Source: CF-162 sp040882565
GTDB taxonomy: Bacteria > Chloroflexota > Dehalococcoidia > SM23-28-2 > RBG-16-64-32
Direction: 5' to 3'
Length of the DNA stretch: 51,313 bases
NCBI GenBank assembly: GCA_040882565.1
Contig: JBBEAZ010000045.1
Span: 1 to 51,313 of the forward strand
The position numbers and the translations under genes were made by a program. Positions within the stretch are counted from its first letter, which is position 1. The number at the start of each line of letters is the position of its first letter. The notes beneath the pieces were generated by a model. The model did not search any database. It was not told the origin of the DNA and saw nothing but the letters and a program-made list of their open reading frames with translations. Below, piece after piece: positions 14,915 to 23,471 of this stretch.

Positions 14915-16690
14915 ATGGCAGAGCTGAAAGAGATGTCAAAAGAAGAGCGGCTAGAGCGCATGCGGCACTCCGCCGCGCACATCATGGCCGAGGCGGTGAT
15001 CGAGATGTTCCCGGACGCGCGTGTGGGCATCGGGCCGCCGATCGACACAGGGTTCTACTACGACTTCGAGCTGCCGCGGGCGCTGACGCTTGACGACTTG
15101 CCCGAGATCGAGGGGCGGATGCGCAAGCGGATCGAGTCGGACGTGGCGTTCGAGGCGGACGCGGTCTCGAAAGACGAGGCGCGCAAGGTATTCCACGACC
15201 AACCGTACAAGCTCGAGCTGATCGACGAGATCGCCGATGCGGAGGTCGGGCTGTACAAGCAGGGCGAGTTCATGGACCTCTGCCAGGGCCCGCACGTGGA
15301 GCGCACCGGCCTGGTGCCGTCGTTCAAGCTGATGAACGTGGCGGGAGCGTACTGGCGCGGCAGCGAGAAGAACCCGATGCTGCAGCGGATATACGGCGCG
15401 CTGTTCGACACGCAGGAGGAACTCGACGAATACCTGACACGCCTGGAGGAGGCCTCGAAGCGCGACCACCGGAAGCTCGGCCGGGAGCTGGAGCTGTTCA
15501 TGTCACACGAGCTGGTGGGGGCGGGGCTGCCGACGCTGCTGCCGCGGGGCGCGACGGTGCGGCGCTTGCTTGAGGAGTACATCCTCGAACGCGAGCGTGA
15601 GGCCGGCTACCAGCATGTGATTTCGCCGGACCTGGGCAAGGTCGAGCTGTACAAGCGGTCCGGGCACTGGGACCACTACCGCGACAGCATGTTCCCGCCG
15701 ATGAAGCTGGAGCACGAGGAGATGGTGCTGCGGCCGATGAACTGCCCGCACCACATCCTGGTCTACGAGAACAAGCTCCACAGTTATCGCGACCTGCCCG
15801 TGCGGCTCGCCGAGCTGGGGACGATGTACCGCTACGAGAAGTCCGGCGTGGTCGGCGGGCTGAGCCGGGTGCGGGCGATGACTCTGAACGACGCGCACAT
15901 CTTCTGCACGCCGGAGCAGATCAAGCCGGAGTTCGCTCGGGTGATGCAGCTTGTCGAGCGGGCTTACGCGGACCTGGGGATCACGGACTATTCGTACCGG
16001 CTCTCGCTGGGCGACCCAGAGGACACGGAGAAGTACGTGCAGAACCCGGAGATGTGGGAGCTGGGCGAGCGCGTGCTGCGCGAGGCGATGCAGGAGCTTG
16101 GCCTGCCGTTTTACGAGGCGAAGGGCGAGGCGGCGTTCTACGGCCCGAAGGTCGACATCCAGATCCGCGACTGGCTGGGCCGCGAGGAGACAATATCGAC
16201 GATCCAGGTGGACTTCCACCTGCCGGATCGCTTCGGCCTGAAGTACATCGGCGAGGACAGCGACGAGCGCCGCCCGGTGATCATCCACCGCGGCGTGATC
16301 AGCACAATGGAGCGGATGATGGCCTACCTGATCGAGCTGTACGCCGGGGCCTTCCCGATGTGGCTGGCGCCTGTGCAGGCGATCGTGATCCCGATCGCGG
16401 ACCGCCACAACGAATACGCGACGAGCGTGGCCGAGCAGTTGCGGGCGGCGGGCGTGCGAGTCGAGGTCGACGAGCGCAGCGAGCGGATGCAGGCCAAGAT
16501 CCGCGACGCGCAGTTGCAGAAGATCCCGTACATGCTCGTCGTCGGCGACCGCGAAGCCGAGGCGAACGCGGCGGCGGTGCGCCTGCGCAGCGGCGAGGAC
16601 CTGAAGGCGGTCGCTGTCACTGACATCATCGCGCGGATGATTGAGGAGACCGCGGAGCGGGGCAACCCCGCGCCGGTCGCGGTGGAGTGA
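14915..16690 (+). CDS. thrS: Threonyl-tRNA synthetase without TGS domain
   Basis: 591 residues from ATG 14915, after GAGAGGT. Class II aminoacyl-tRNA synthetase charging tRNA-Thr. The editing domain is present: HSAAHIMAEAV, HxxxH-type zinc-like pocket, and MDLCQGPHVERTG. The catalytic domain shows PMNCPHH, motif 2 GTMYRYEKSG with RVRAMTLNDAHIF, and motif 3 HRGVISTMERMMAYLIE. The anticodon-binding domain (about 490-585) has APVQAIVIPIADRHNEYA and RSERMQAKIRDAQLQKIPYM. The usual N-terminal TGS domain of about 60 residues is absent; the protein begins directly at the editing domain linker. It is third in the T-box operon, and its stop overlaps the next GTG. Confidence 0.95.
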   Translation: MAELKEMSKEERLERMRHSAAHIMAEAVIEMFPDARVGIGPPIDTGFYYDFELPRALTLDDLPEIEGRMRKRIESDVAFEADAVSKDEARKVFHDQPYKLELIDEIADAEVGLYKQGEFMDLCQGPHVERTGLVPSFKLMNVAGAYWRGSEKNPMLQRIYGALFDTQEELDEYLTRLEEASKRDHRKLGRELELFMSHELVGAGLPTLLPRGATVRRLLEEYILEREREAGYQHVISPDLGKVELYKRSGHWDHYRDSMFPPMKLEHEEMVLRPMNCPHHILVYENKLHSYRDLPVRLAELGTMYRYEKSGVVGGLSRVRAMTLNDAHIFCTPEQIKPEFARVMQLVERAYADLGITDYSYRLSLGDPEDTEKYVQNPEMWELGERVLREAMQELGLPFYEAKGEAAFYGPKVDIQIRDWLGREETISTIQVDFHLPDRFGLKYIGEDSDERRPVIIHRGVISTMERMMAYLIELYAGAFPMWLAPVQAIVIPIADRHNEYATSVAEQLRAAGVRVEVDERSERMQAKIRDAQLQKIPYMLVVGDREAEANAAAVRLRSGEDLKAVAVTDIIARMIEETAERGNPAPVAVE

Positions 16691-16878
16691 CGGACGAGCG
16701 GGTCGGGCTCTGCGCGGACTGCGTGCACGCGCATGTCGTGGAGAGTGCGCGCGGTAGCCGGTTCTACCGCTGCCGCCGCGCGGAGTCCGACCCGCGGTTC
16801 CGGAAGTATCCGGCGTTGCCGGTGGTGGAGTGTGTGGGATATGAGGCGAAAGCGAGTGAGCGGCCGAACGACCAGTAA
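16687..16878 (+). CDS. Small conserved-looking Cys-rich protein (63 aa)
   Basis: GTG overlaps the thrS TGA (GTGA), so translation is coupled. GLCADCVHAHVVESARGS, YRCRRAESDPRF and a C-terminal VECVGYE give four cysteines in a pattern suggestive of a zinc or Fe-S binding knuckle. Short proteins with the CADCxHAxxxxxxRGSxFYxC pattern are familiar to me from Chloroflexota-like genomes, but no function is known. Confidence 0.65.
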   Translation: MTDERVGLCADCVHAHVVESARGSRFYRCRRAESDPRFRKYPALPVVECVGYEAKASERPNDQ

Positions 16879-17067
16879 GCAGCGCGTGAGTCGCGCAGAA
16901 GTGCGTGAATGGGCGACACGGCGTTACCCGCGAGCGAGGTCCTTCGCTGCGCCTACGGCTCCGCTCAGGAAACGACGATACGGTGTACGCGGGCGGGATT
17001 CAATACTACGAAAGTGTGCTATCATTTTCGATCAGTGGCGCAGTGCATTTGTAGGGGAAGCTAACCC

Positions 17068-17913
17068 ATTTCCCGAGAACTTCGTATAAACGAGCGGATC
17101 CGCGCGCGCGAGGTCCGGGTAATCGGGGCGAATGGGGAAAACTACGGGGTCATTCCCTTCCAGGAAGCCATGTCCCGGGCGCGCGAGGCGAGCCTCGACC
17201 TGGTCGAGGTCGACTCCAACGGCCAGCCACCCGTGTGCCGCATCCTTGACTACGGCAAGTTCAAGTACGAGCAGGCCAAACGGGAGCGCGACGCCCGTAA
17301 ACACCAACGCGGTTCGATGATCCACGAGGTGCGTTTGCGCCCGCGGACCGGTCAGCACGACATCGACCTCAAGGTGAGGATCGCCAAGCGGCTGCTGGAC
17401 GGCGGCGACAAGGTCAAGCTTTCGGTCATGTTCCGTGGCCGTGAGATATCGCATCCGGAAGTCGGCCAGGAAGTGCTCGACAAGGCGCTGTCCGGTCTGA
17501 CAGAGGTCGCGAACATCGAGAAGACCCCTGGCATGGAAGGCCGCTTTCTGACGGCGATCCTGACGCCGATCGTTAAGAAGCCGGTCGTGGCGGCGAAACC
17601 GCCCAAGTCTGCCGGGCCAAAGGCCCCTAAGGCTCCTGCCATAGAAGGCACGGCCGAAGGTGCCGCGGACGGCGGGGAGGCCGAACCGGAAGCGGCGGCC
17701 GAGGACGTGGCGACCGAGGACGTGGCTCCTCCGGCACCGGAAGCGGCGACCGAGGACGCAGCGAGCGACGACGAGGCTCCTCCGGCACCGGAAGCGGCGG
17801 TGGAAGTGGCCGCGTCTGAGGTGAAGACAACGGCCAAGGCTGCTAAGGTGGATGAATCGGCGGCCGAAACCGCCGCGCCGGCAGCAGCGGTGGCAAAGAA
17901 GAACGAGGGCTAA
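17068..17913 (+). CDS. infC: Translation initiation factor IF-3 with AUU start and acidic C-terminal extension
   Basis: The IF-3 N-domain begins ISRELRINERIRAREVRVIG, upstream of the first ATG (17170, internal). The only sensible start is ATT at 17068, nine bases after AGGGGA; an in-frame TAA lies at 17062. AUU is the classic autoregulatory start codon of infC. The core continues GVIPFQEAMSRAREASLDLV, CRILDYGKFKYEQ, HEVRLRPRTGQHDIDLK, VKLSVMFRGREISHPE to about residue 175. A 105-residue Ala/Glu/Pro-rich tail with internally repeated EDVAPPAPEAA-type units follows; this is unusual for IF-3. TATCAT at 17020-17025 may be the -10 element. It is the first gene of infC-rpmI-rplT. Confidence 0.9.
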   Translation: MSRELRINERIRAREVRVIGANGENYGVIPFQEAMSRAREASLDLVEVDSNGQPPVCRILDYGKFKYEQAKRERDARKHQRGSMIHEVRLRPRTGQHDIDLKVRIAKRLLDGGDKVKLSVMFRGREISHPEVGQEVLDKALSGLTEVANIEKTPGMEGRFLTAILTPIVKKPVVAAKPPKSAGPKAPKAPAIEGTAEGAADGGEAEPEAAAEDVATEDVAPPAPEAATEDAASDDEAPPAPEAAVEVAASEVKTTAKAAKVDESAAETAAPAAAVAKKNEG

Positions 17914-17914
17914 C

Positions 17915-18136
17915 GTGACCAAGAAGGTTAAAGTAAAGAAGTACAAGATCAAGACGCACTCGGGCGCAAAGGCGCGTTTTTACATCTCGGGCACGGGCAA
18001 GGTGCTGCGCCGCAAGATCGGCATCAACAACTTCCGTCGCAAGAAGCGCGGTGAGACGCTACGCGACATTTCTGATAAGCTGCCCGTGGCACCGGGCGAT
18101 GCCGCCCGTCTGAAGCGGCTTATGCCGTACGCCTAG
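17915..18136 (+). CDS. rpmI: 50S ribosomal protein L35
   Basis: 73 residues from GTG 17915, one base after the infC stop. KIKTHSGAKARFYISGTGKVLRR and RKKRGETLRDISD match L35. Slightly longer than usual at the N-terminus (VTKKVKVKKYK before KTHSGAK). It is the central gene of the conserved infC-rpmI-rplT operon. Confidence 0.95.
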   Translation: MTKKVKVKKYKIKTHSGAKARFYISGTGKVLRRKIGINNFRRKKRGETLRDISDKLPVAPGDAARLKRLMPYA

Positions 18137-18159
18137 AACCCACCAGGAGATTCCGTAAG

Positions 18160-18525
18160 ATGCCACGAGCAAAGGGCGGCGTTGTCACGCGCCGCCGCCA
18201 CAAGAAAATCATCAAGATGGCGAAGGGCCACCGCGGCCTTCCCCACAAGATATTCCGCCAGGCCAATGAGTCGGTCATGCACGCGCTGCGCTATGCGTAT
18301 GAACACCGGCGCGACCGCAAGGGCGACTTCCGCCGGCTGTGGATCCAGCGGATCAACGCCGCGGCGCGCATGCACGGGCTGAGTTACTCGCGGCTGATGC
18401 ACGGCTTGTCCGTGGCTGGCGTTGAGGTGGACCGCAAGGTGCTCGCCGACCTGGCGATCCGCGATGAGAGCGCGTTTGCGGCGCTGGCGGAGAAGGCGAA
18501 GACGGCGGTAGCGGCGCCGGCATAA
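18160..18525 (+). CDS. rplT: 50S ribosomal protein L20
   Basis: 121 residues with AGGAGA upstream. RRRHKKIIKMAKGHRG, YAYEHRRDRKGDFRRLWIQR, INAAARMHGLSYSRLMHGL are characteristic of L20. The N-terminal basic extension binds 23S rRNA. The last gene of the operon; a strong terminator follows. No L20 leader-type autoregulatory structure was identified by eye. Confidence 0.97.
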   Translation: MPRAKGGVVTRRRHKKIIKMAKGHRGLPHKIFRQANESVMHALRYAYEHRRDRKGDFRRLWIQRINAAARMHGLSYSRLMHGLSVAGVEVDRKVLADLAIRDESAFAALAEKAKTAVAAPA

Positions 18526-18548
18526 CGCGACCGAGTTCGGGAATAGCG

Positions 18549-18575
18549 ACGGAGGCGGAGACGCCTCCGTTTTTC
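18549..18575 (+). terminator. Rho-independent terminator after rplT
   Basis: CGGAGGCG (18550-18557), loop GAGA, CGCCTCCG (18562-18569), then TTTTT. It lies between convergent rplT and pheT. Confidence 0.9.
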
Positions 18576-18600
18576 GTTGTGTGGCGCGTGGGCCGCAGGG

Positions 18601-21003
18601 TTACGCCCGCGGCTCGACGCCCAGTTCTCGCTTGAGGCGTTCGAGGATGCGGGCGCGTTCTTTGGCGACGGCTTCGTCGCTGAGCGTCTTGTCCTCGGCC
18701 TGGTAGGAGATGGCGAAGGCGAGGGATTTCTTGCCCTTTGGGATTGGATCGCCGCTGTAGACGTCGAAGACGGTGACGTTGCGGACGAGGTTGGACTGGC
18801 GGATGAGTTCGATGACGCGGGCAGCGGGGACGTCTTCGGGGACGACGATGGCGAGGTCTTCTTCAACGGACGGGTACTGGGAGACGGGCTTGTAGTGGAC
18901 GAGATCCTTCACGTGCGGCAGCAGCGCATCGAGGTCAAGCTCGAGCATTGCGACCTGGCGGCTGATGTCGAACTGCTCGGCGACGCGAGAGTGGACTTCG
19001 CCGAGAATGCCGACGCGGTCGGCGTTGACGAAGATCTCGGCGGTGCGGCCGGGGAGGTAGGCGAAGTCGTTGGCCTCGCGGTACTCGGCGTCGATACGGA
19101 GCACGGCGAGGAGGTGCTCGACGCGCGCCTTGGCGTCGTAGAAGCCGGCGGGCTCGCCAGTGGCCTGGCCCCAGCGGTCCGGCAGCCTGCCGGAGATCAC
19201 GCCGCAGAGCGACTCGACTTCGGTGGGCAGGTCGTCTTCGTTCGGCAGGTAGACGCGGGCGGTCTCGAAGAGGCCGATGAGTGCCTGGTTGCCGCGAATG
19301 TTGGCAGCGAGCGTCTCGAGGAGGGCGTGGCGAAGGGTCGTGCGGGCGTATTCGTACTGGCGGCTGAGCGGGTTGGCGATGCGGAGCGGGCGGGTGATCT
19401 CGAGGTCTTCGCGAGGCAGGACCTTGCCAAGCGATTCGAGATCAGTCATCGAGTAGGTGATGATCTCTTGCATCCCGACATCGGTGAGGGCGTCGCGGGT
19501 GCGCTCGCGGAGGTCGCTACGAGGCTGAGGTACGCGTTCGGGGATCTCGCCGCGGAGCATGCTGGTCGGAAGCTGGTCGTAGCCGATGATGCGCGCCACC
19601 TCTTCGATCAGGTCGTCGGCGATGTTGATGTCGGTGCGCCAGTAGGGGACGCGCACGATGAAGCGGTCGGGTGGCATCCAGCGCGCGCCGAAGCCGAGGC
19701 CCGTAAGGATTTCGCGAATGCGCGCAGCCGGCGGCTCCAGGCCGAGGACGCGGACCAGGCGCTCCATGGTTAGGGTGACGCGGCCCTGCTTGGCGTCGCC
19801 GGGATTGGCGTCGATCAGGCCTTTGGCAGCCTTGCCGCCGGCCAGCTCGACCATGAGCTTGACGGCGCGCGCGGCGGCCACCGGCGGCAAGTGCGGGCTG
19901 AGGCCCTTCTCGAACCGCGTCGAGGCGTCGGTGCGGATTTTAAAGGCCTGGCTGGTGCGGCGAATGCTGGGGCCGTTGAAGTTTGCGGACTCGAGGAGGA
20001 TCGTCTTCGTCTTCGGTGTGACCTCGCTGTCGTGCCCGCCCATGACGCCGGCGATGGCCACCGCGCGGTCCGCGTCGGCGATGACGAGAGTCTGGTCGCT
20101 GAGCTTGTGCTTGCTGCCGTCGAGGAGGGTGAGGCGCTCGTTCTTCACGGCGCGGCGGACGATGATGTGGTGCTTGGCGACGCGGTCGTAGTCGAAGGCG
20201 TGAAGGGGCTGGCCCATCTCCAGCATCACGTAGTTGGTTATGTCGACTATGTTGTTGATCGGGCGCATGCCGGCGGCGGTCAGGCGCTCCTGCATCCAGT
20301 CGGGCGAAGGCCCGATCGTGACATTCTCGATGATCGCGGCGACGTAGCGCGGGCAAAGGTCCGGATCGGCGATCGTGACCTTGGCCTTGCCGGTGGCGAG
20401 CGCGCCCTTCTCCGGGTACTGGAGCGACGGATCGCGGACCTTCTGGCTTGTGAGAGCGGCGACTTCACGGGCGATGCCGACGACGGAGAACAGGTCGGGA
20501 CGGTTGGGCGTGAGGTCGAAGTCGAAGACTGTCTCGCCGAGGACCTGCGCGAGCGGGACGCCGATGGGCGCATCTGCGGGCAGGACGACGATGCCCTCGT
20601 GCGCCTCACTCAGGCCGAGCTCCTTCTCGGAGCAGACCATGCCTTCAGACTCGACGCCGCGGATCTTCGCGCGCTTCAGCGTGGTGGCCTCGCCGGTGTG
20701 GCCGTCGATCAGCTTCGCACCGACCGCGGCGTAGGCGATCTTCTGGCCCTGGGCGATGTTAGGAGCGCCGCAGACGACCTGGAACGTCTGGCCGTCCCCG
20801 ATGTTGATCGTGGGAAGCGTGAGGCGGTCGGCGTTGGGGTGCTTGTCGAGCTTGACGACTTCACCGACGACGATGTTCTGCCAGTCGCCGGTCGTGATGA
20901 TCTCGCCGACCTCGGCGCCGGCTGTCGTCAGGCGACGCGCCAGCTCCTCGTGATCGAGGACAAGGTCAACGTATTCGCTTAGCCAGCCGAGTGGTACGCG
21001 CAA
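18601..21003 (-). CDS. pheT: Phenylalanyl-tRNA synthetase beta subunit
   Basis: 800 residues from a TTG at 21003, preceded by GGGGGA. The N-terminal MRVPLGWLSEYVD leads into the tRNA-binding domain (about 40-150; VVGEVVKLDKHPNADRL, KIRGVESEGMVCSEKELG). The B3/B4 editing region (FDFDLTPNRPDLFS, NNIVDITNYVMLEMGQPLHAFD), B5, the inactive catalytic-like domain, and the C-terminal FDX-ACB anticodon domain (YPSVEEDLAIVVPEDV, FDVYSGDPIPKGKKSLAF) follow in order. It forms an alpha2-beta2 enzyme with PheS, encoded ten bases upstream in the same direction. Confidence 0.97.
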   Translation of the reverse strand: MRVPLGWLSEYVDLVLDHEELARRLTTAGAEVGEIITTGDWQNIVVGEVVKLDKHPNADRLTLPTINIGDGQTFQVVCGAPNIAQGQKIAYAAVGAKLIDGHTGEATTLKRAKIRGVESEGMVCSEKELGLSEAHEGIVVLPADAPIGVPLAQVLGETVFDFDLTPNRPDLFSVVGIAREVAALTSQKVRDPSLQYPEKGALATGKAKVTIADPDLCPRYVAAIIENVTIGPSPDWMQERLTAAGMRPINNIVDITNYVMLEMGQPLHAFDYDRVAKHHIIVRRAVKNERLTLLDGSKHKLSDQTLVIADADRAVAIAGVMGGHDSEVTPKTKTILLESANFNGPSIRRTSQAFKIRTDASTRFEKGLSPHLPPVAAARAVKLMVELAGGKAAKGLIDANPGDAKQGRVTLTMERLVRVLGLEPPAARIREILTGLGFGARWMPPDRFIVRVPYWRTDINIADDLIEEVARIIGYDQLPTSMLRGEIPERVPQPRSDLRERTRDALTDVGMQEIITYSMTDLESLGKVLPREDLEITRPLRIANPLSRQYEYARTTLRHALLETLAANIRGNQALIGLFETARVYLPNEDDLPTEVESLCGVISGRLPDRWGQATGEPAGFYDAKARVEHLLAVLRIDAEYREANDFAYLPGRTAEIFVNADRVGILGEVHSRVAEQFDISRQVAMLELDLDALLPHVKDLVHYKPVSQYPSVEEDLAIVVPEDVPAARVIELIRQSNLVRNVTVFDVYSGDPIPKGKKSLAFAISYQAEDKTLSDEAVAKERARILERLKRELGVEPRA

Positions 21004-21013
21004 GAATCCCCCG

Positions 21014-22057
21014 TCAGAACTGTCTCAGGAACCGCAGGTCGTTGGCATAGAAGTGGCGGATGTCGTCGACGCCGTAGCGGAGCATGGCGATGCGCTCGAT
21101 GCCCATGCCGAAGGCGAAGCCGGTGTAACGGTCCGTGTCGTAACCGGCGTGGGCCAGGATCTCGGGATGCACCATGCCAGCCCCGAGGATCTCGATCCAG
21201 CCGGTGTGGTGGCAGGTGCGGCAACCTTCGCCGCGGCAGATGAAGCAGTCGATGCGGCACTCCATGCCGGGCTCGACGAAGGGGAAGTAGTCGCAGCGGA
21301 AGCCGACCTTGCGGTCGCGGCCGAACATCTGGCGCGCGAACTCGGCCAGCGTGCCCTTGAGGTCGGTGAGGCTGATGCCTTCGTCGACCGCGAGCCCCTC
21401 GACCTGGGTCAGCTGCCACTCGTGGGTGGCGTCCGTGGCCTCGAAGCGGTAGCACTTGCCGGGGACGATGATGCGGATCGGCGGCTGGCGCTGCTCCATG
21501 ACGCGGACCTGGTTGGGCGAAGTGTGGGTGCGCAGGAGCATCGGGCGGCGGCCGTCCTTCTCGTAGTCGATCCAGAGGGTGTCCCACATGTCGCGCGCCG
21601 GATGGTCCGGCGGGATGCGCAGGGCCTCGAAGTTGTAGTAGTCCCACTCGATCTCGGGTCCTTCAGCCACCTGGAAGCCCATGCCGCCGAGGGCAGACAC
21701 GATGTCGCGTGCTGTCTGGGTGATCGGGTGAAGGCGGCCGAGCGGCAAAGGCGGACCGGGCAGCGTCACGTCGAGGCGCTCGCCCTCGATGCGTTGCTGG
21801 AGGCGCGCTTCCTCGACGGACTGACGCCGGCCCTCGTAGGCGGCTTCGAGACGGTCCTTGAGTTCGTTCGCTTTCTTGCCCAGGGATTTGCGCTGGGCAA
21901 GGGTCAGGGTCGAGAGGCTGCGGAGGAGCCCGGTCAGGCGGCCCTTGCGGCCGAGATAGGCGACGCGCCATTCCTCAAGGGAGTCAACGCCGGAAGCGGC
22001 GTCGAGGTCCTTGAGGGCGGCGGATTCGAGGTCAGCGACGGTGGTGTCGGGTGGCAT
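21014..22057 (-). CDS. pheS: Phenylalanyl-tRNA synthetase alpha subunit
   Basis: 347 residues. The N-terminal coiled coil (about 1-85, rich in Leu/Lys, with GRKGRLTGLLRSL) binds the tRNA. The class II catalytic core has HPITQTARDIVSALGGMGF, EIEWDYYNFEALRIPPDHPA, LRTHTSPNQVRVM, CYRFEATDATHEWQLTQ, a Cys-rich insertion CRIDCFICRGEGCRTCHHTG, and motif 3 GFAFGMGIERIAMLRYGVDD. The Cys-rich insertion looks like a zinc-binding knuckle. Operon with pheT. Confidence 0.97.
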   Translation of the reverse strand: MPPDTTVADLESAALKDLDAASGVDSLEEWRVAYLGRKGRLTGLLRSLSTLTLAQRKSLGKKANELKDRLEAAYEGRRQSVEEARLQQRIEGERLDVTLPGPPLPLGRLHPITQTARDIVSALGGMGFQVAEGPEIEWDYYNFEALRIPPDHPARDMWDTLWIDYEKDGRRPMLLRTHTSPNQVRVMEQRQPPIRIIVPGKCYRFEATDATHEWQLTQVEGLAVDEGISLTDLKGTLAEFARQMFGRDRKVGFRCDYFPFVEPGMECRIDCFICRGEGCRTCHHTGWIEILGAGMVHPEILAHAGYDTDRYTGFAFGMGIERIAMLRYGVDDIRHFYANDLRFLRQF

Positions 22058-22131
22058 GTGTGTCGGACGTTGGAGTGGCCGGGCGAGCCTCGGCCATTAT
22101 ATGGCGGGTGTTGGGGGCGGGCAACGCGAGA

Positions 22132-23106
22132 TTACGTCGACGCGCGTTCGGTGAAGGGCTCGCTGGCCTTGTCCAGCGACGCGATCTCGCCGGCCGACAG
22201 CGCCAGGTCGGCGGCGGGGAGAAGGTCATCGAGCTGCGCCGGCGTGTTGGCGCCGATGATGGGTGAGACAACGGCCGGCCGCGCCAGGGTCCACGCCAGC
22301 GCCACGGCCGCGATCGTCGTGCTATGCGCCTGCGCGATGACATCGAGGGCGTCGACGACGGCGAAACCTTCGTCGGTCATGAACTTGCGCTTGTCGTAGG
22401 AACGCTGGGACTTCGGCATAGGCTCGCCCTTGCGGTACTTGCCGGTGAGGAAGCCACCTTCGAGCGGGCTGTAGGGGATGACGGCGATGTCCTTCTCGAC
22501 GCAGAAGGCGGCCTTGTTGGCCTCGTACTCCTCGCGCCAGACGAGGTTGTAGTGGGGCTGGAGGGAGACCATGGCGGGAAGCCCATCGTCGGTGAGGAGC
22601 AGTGCCTGAGCCATGAGGCCAGTCGGGAAATTGGACACGCCGACGTAGCGCACCTTGCCGCTGGTGATCAGCTCGCCGAAGACGCTGAACGTGTCTACGA
22701 GCGGCGTCTTCTCGTCCGGCCAATGGATCTGGTAGAGATCGATGGTGTCGACCTGGAGGCGGCGGAGGCTGTCTTCGGCAGCGCGTTGGACGTGCGAACG
22801 GCTGAGGCCTTCGCCGTCCGGGCCGTCCCACATCTGGCCGCGCAGCTTGGTGGCGACGACGAGGCTGCTCCGGTTGCCGCGCGCCTTCATCCAGCGCCCG
22901 ATGATCTCCTCCGAGACGCCACCGGGGTTGCCGGGCGACCAGCGGCTGTAGATATCCGCGGTGTCGATGAAGTTGCCACCGGCGGCGACGTAGGCGTCCA
23001 TCACCTCGATAGAAGCGGTCTCGTCGGCGGTCCAGCCGAACTGCATGGTGCCGAGGCAGAGGTTGCTGACGGTGAGATCGGTGGTGCCGAAGCGTACAGT
23101 CTTCAT
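22132..23106 (-). CDS. Aldo/keto reductase
   Basis: 324 residues. TIM-barrel NADPH-dependent oxidoreductase. Catalytic Asp and Tyr in FIDTADIYSRW, catalytic Lys in VVATKLRG, His in YQIHWPD; the cofactor-binding end has SPIIGANTPAQL. These match the YajO/Tas-like branch that reduces aldehydes and ketones; the substrate is unknown. It is alone, divergent from the small Lrp-type gene across about 100 bases that contain that gene's promoter. Confidence 0.92.
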   Translation of the reverse strand: MKTVRFGTTDLTVSNLCLGTMQFGWTADETASIEVMDAYVAAGGNFIDTADIYSRWSPGNPGGVSEEIIGRWMKARGNRSSLVVATKLRGQMWDGPDGEGLSRSHVQRAAEDSLRRLQVDTIDLYQIHWPDEKTPLVDTFSVFGELITSGKVRYVGVSNFPTGLMAQALLLTDDGLPAMVSLQPHYNLVWREEYEANKAAFCVEKDIAVIPYSPLEGGFLTGKYRKGEPMPKSQRSYDKRKFMTDEGFAVVDALDVIAQAHSTTIAAVALAWTLARPAVVSPIIGANTPAQLDDLLPAADLALSAGEIASLDKASEPFTERAST

Positions 23107-23137
23107 GTGGGCAGGGTATCACGGTAGCGGCTTCGTG

Positions 23138-23165
23138 TTGACAGGGTGCGGTTTCGCGCTATTCT
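23138..23165 (+). promoter_or_regulatory. Sigma-70-type promoter for the Lrp-like/moeA pair
   Basis: TTGACA (23138-23143), 16-base spacer, TATTCT (23160-23165); the ribosome site AAGAGGAGA and ATG follow at 23194-23213. Confidence 0.75.
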
Positions 23166-23210
23166 TTGGCCAGCACCCCGGCAAGGAGACAGCAAGAGGA
23201 GACCCCAGAC

Positions 23211-23456
23211 ATGCGCGCATACGTTTTGATTGAGTCGGCGGTCGGCAGGGCCAGTGATATCGCGAAGGGCGTCCTGAAGGTGAAGTTGAGCGACGCGACG
23301 GTCGTCTCCGTGGACGCGGTGACGGGCCCGTTCGACGTCATCGCCCTGATCGAGTCCGATGACCTCGACAAGCTCGGCCGCGCGATCACCGACGCGATTC
23401 AGCAGGTGGACGGAGTGCAGCGCACCACCACCTGCCTCGTCGTCCGCCTGGGCTGA
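23211..23456 (+). CDS. Lrp/AsnC ligand-binding (RAM) domain protein, stand-alone
   Basis: 81 residues from ATG 23211, after AAGAGGAGA. MRAYVLIESAVGRASDIAKG, VVSVDAVTGPFDVIALIES, and VQRTTTCLVV match the C-terminal alpha/beta sandwich of Lrp/AsnC regulators. It lacks the helix-turn-helix domain, so it is a single-domain ligand sensor that may assemble with a full-length Lrp or act alone. It is followed closely by moeA in the same direction. Confidence 0.88.
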   Translation: MRAYVLIESAVGRASDIAKGVLKVKLSDATVVSVDAVTGPFDVIALIESDDLDKLGRAITDAIQQVDGVQRTTTCLVVRLG

Positions 23457-23471
23457 CGCCCGCGTGCCCGC

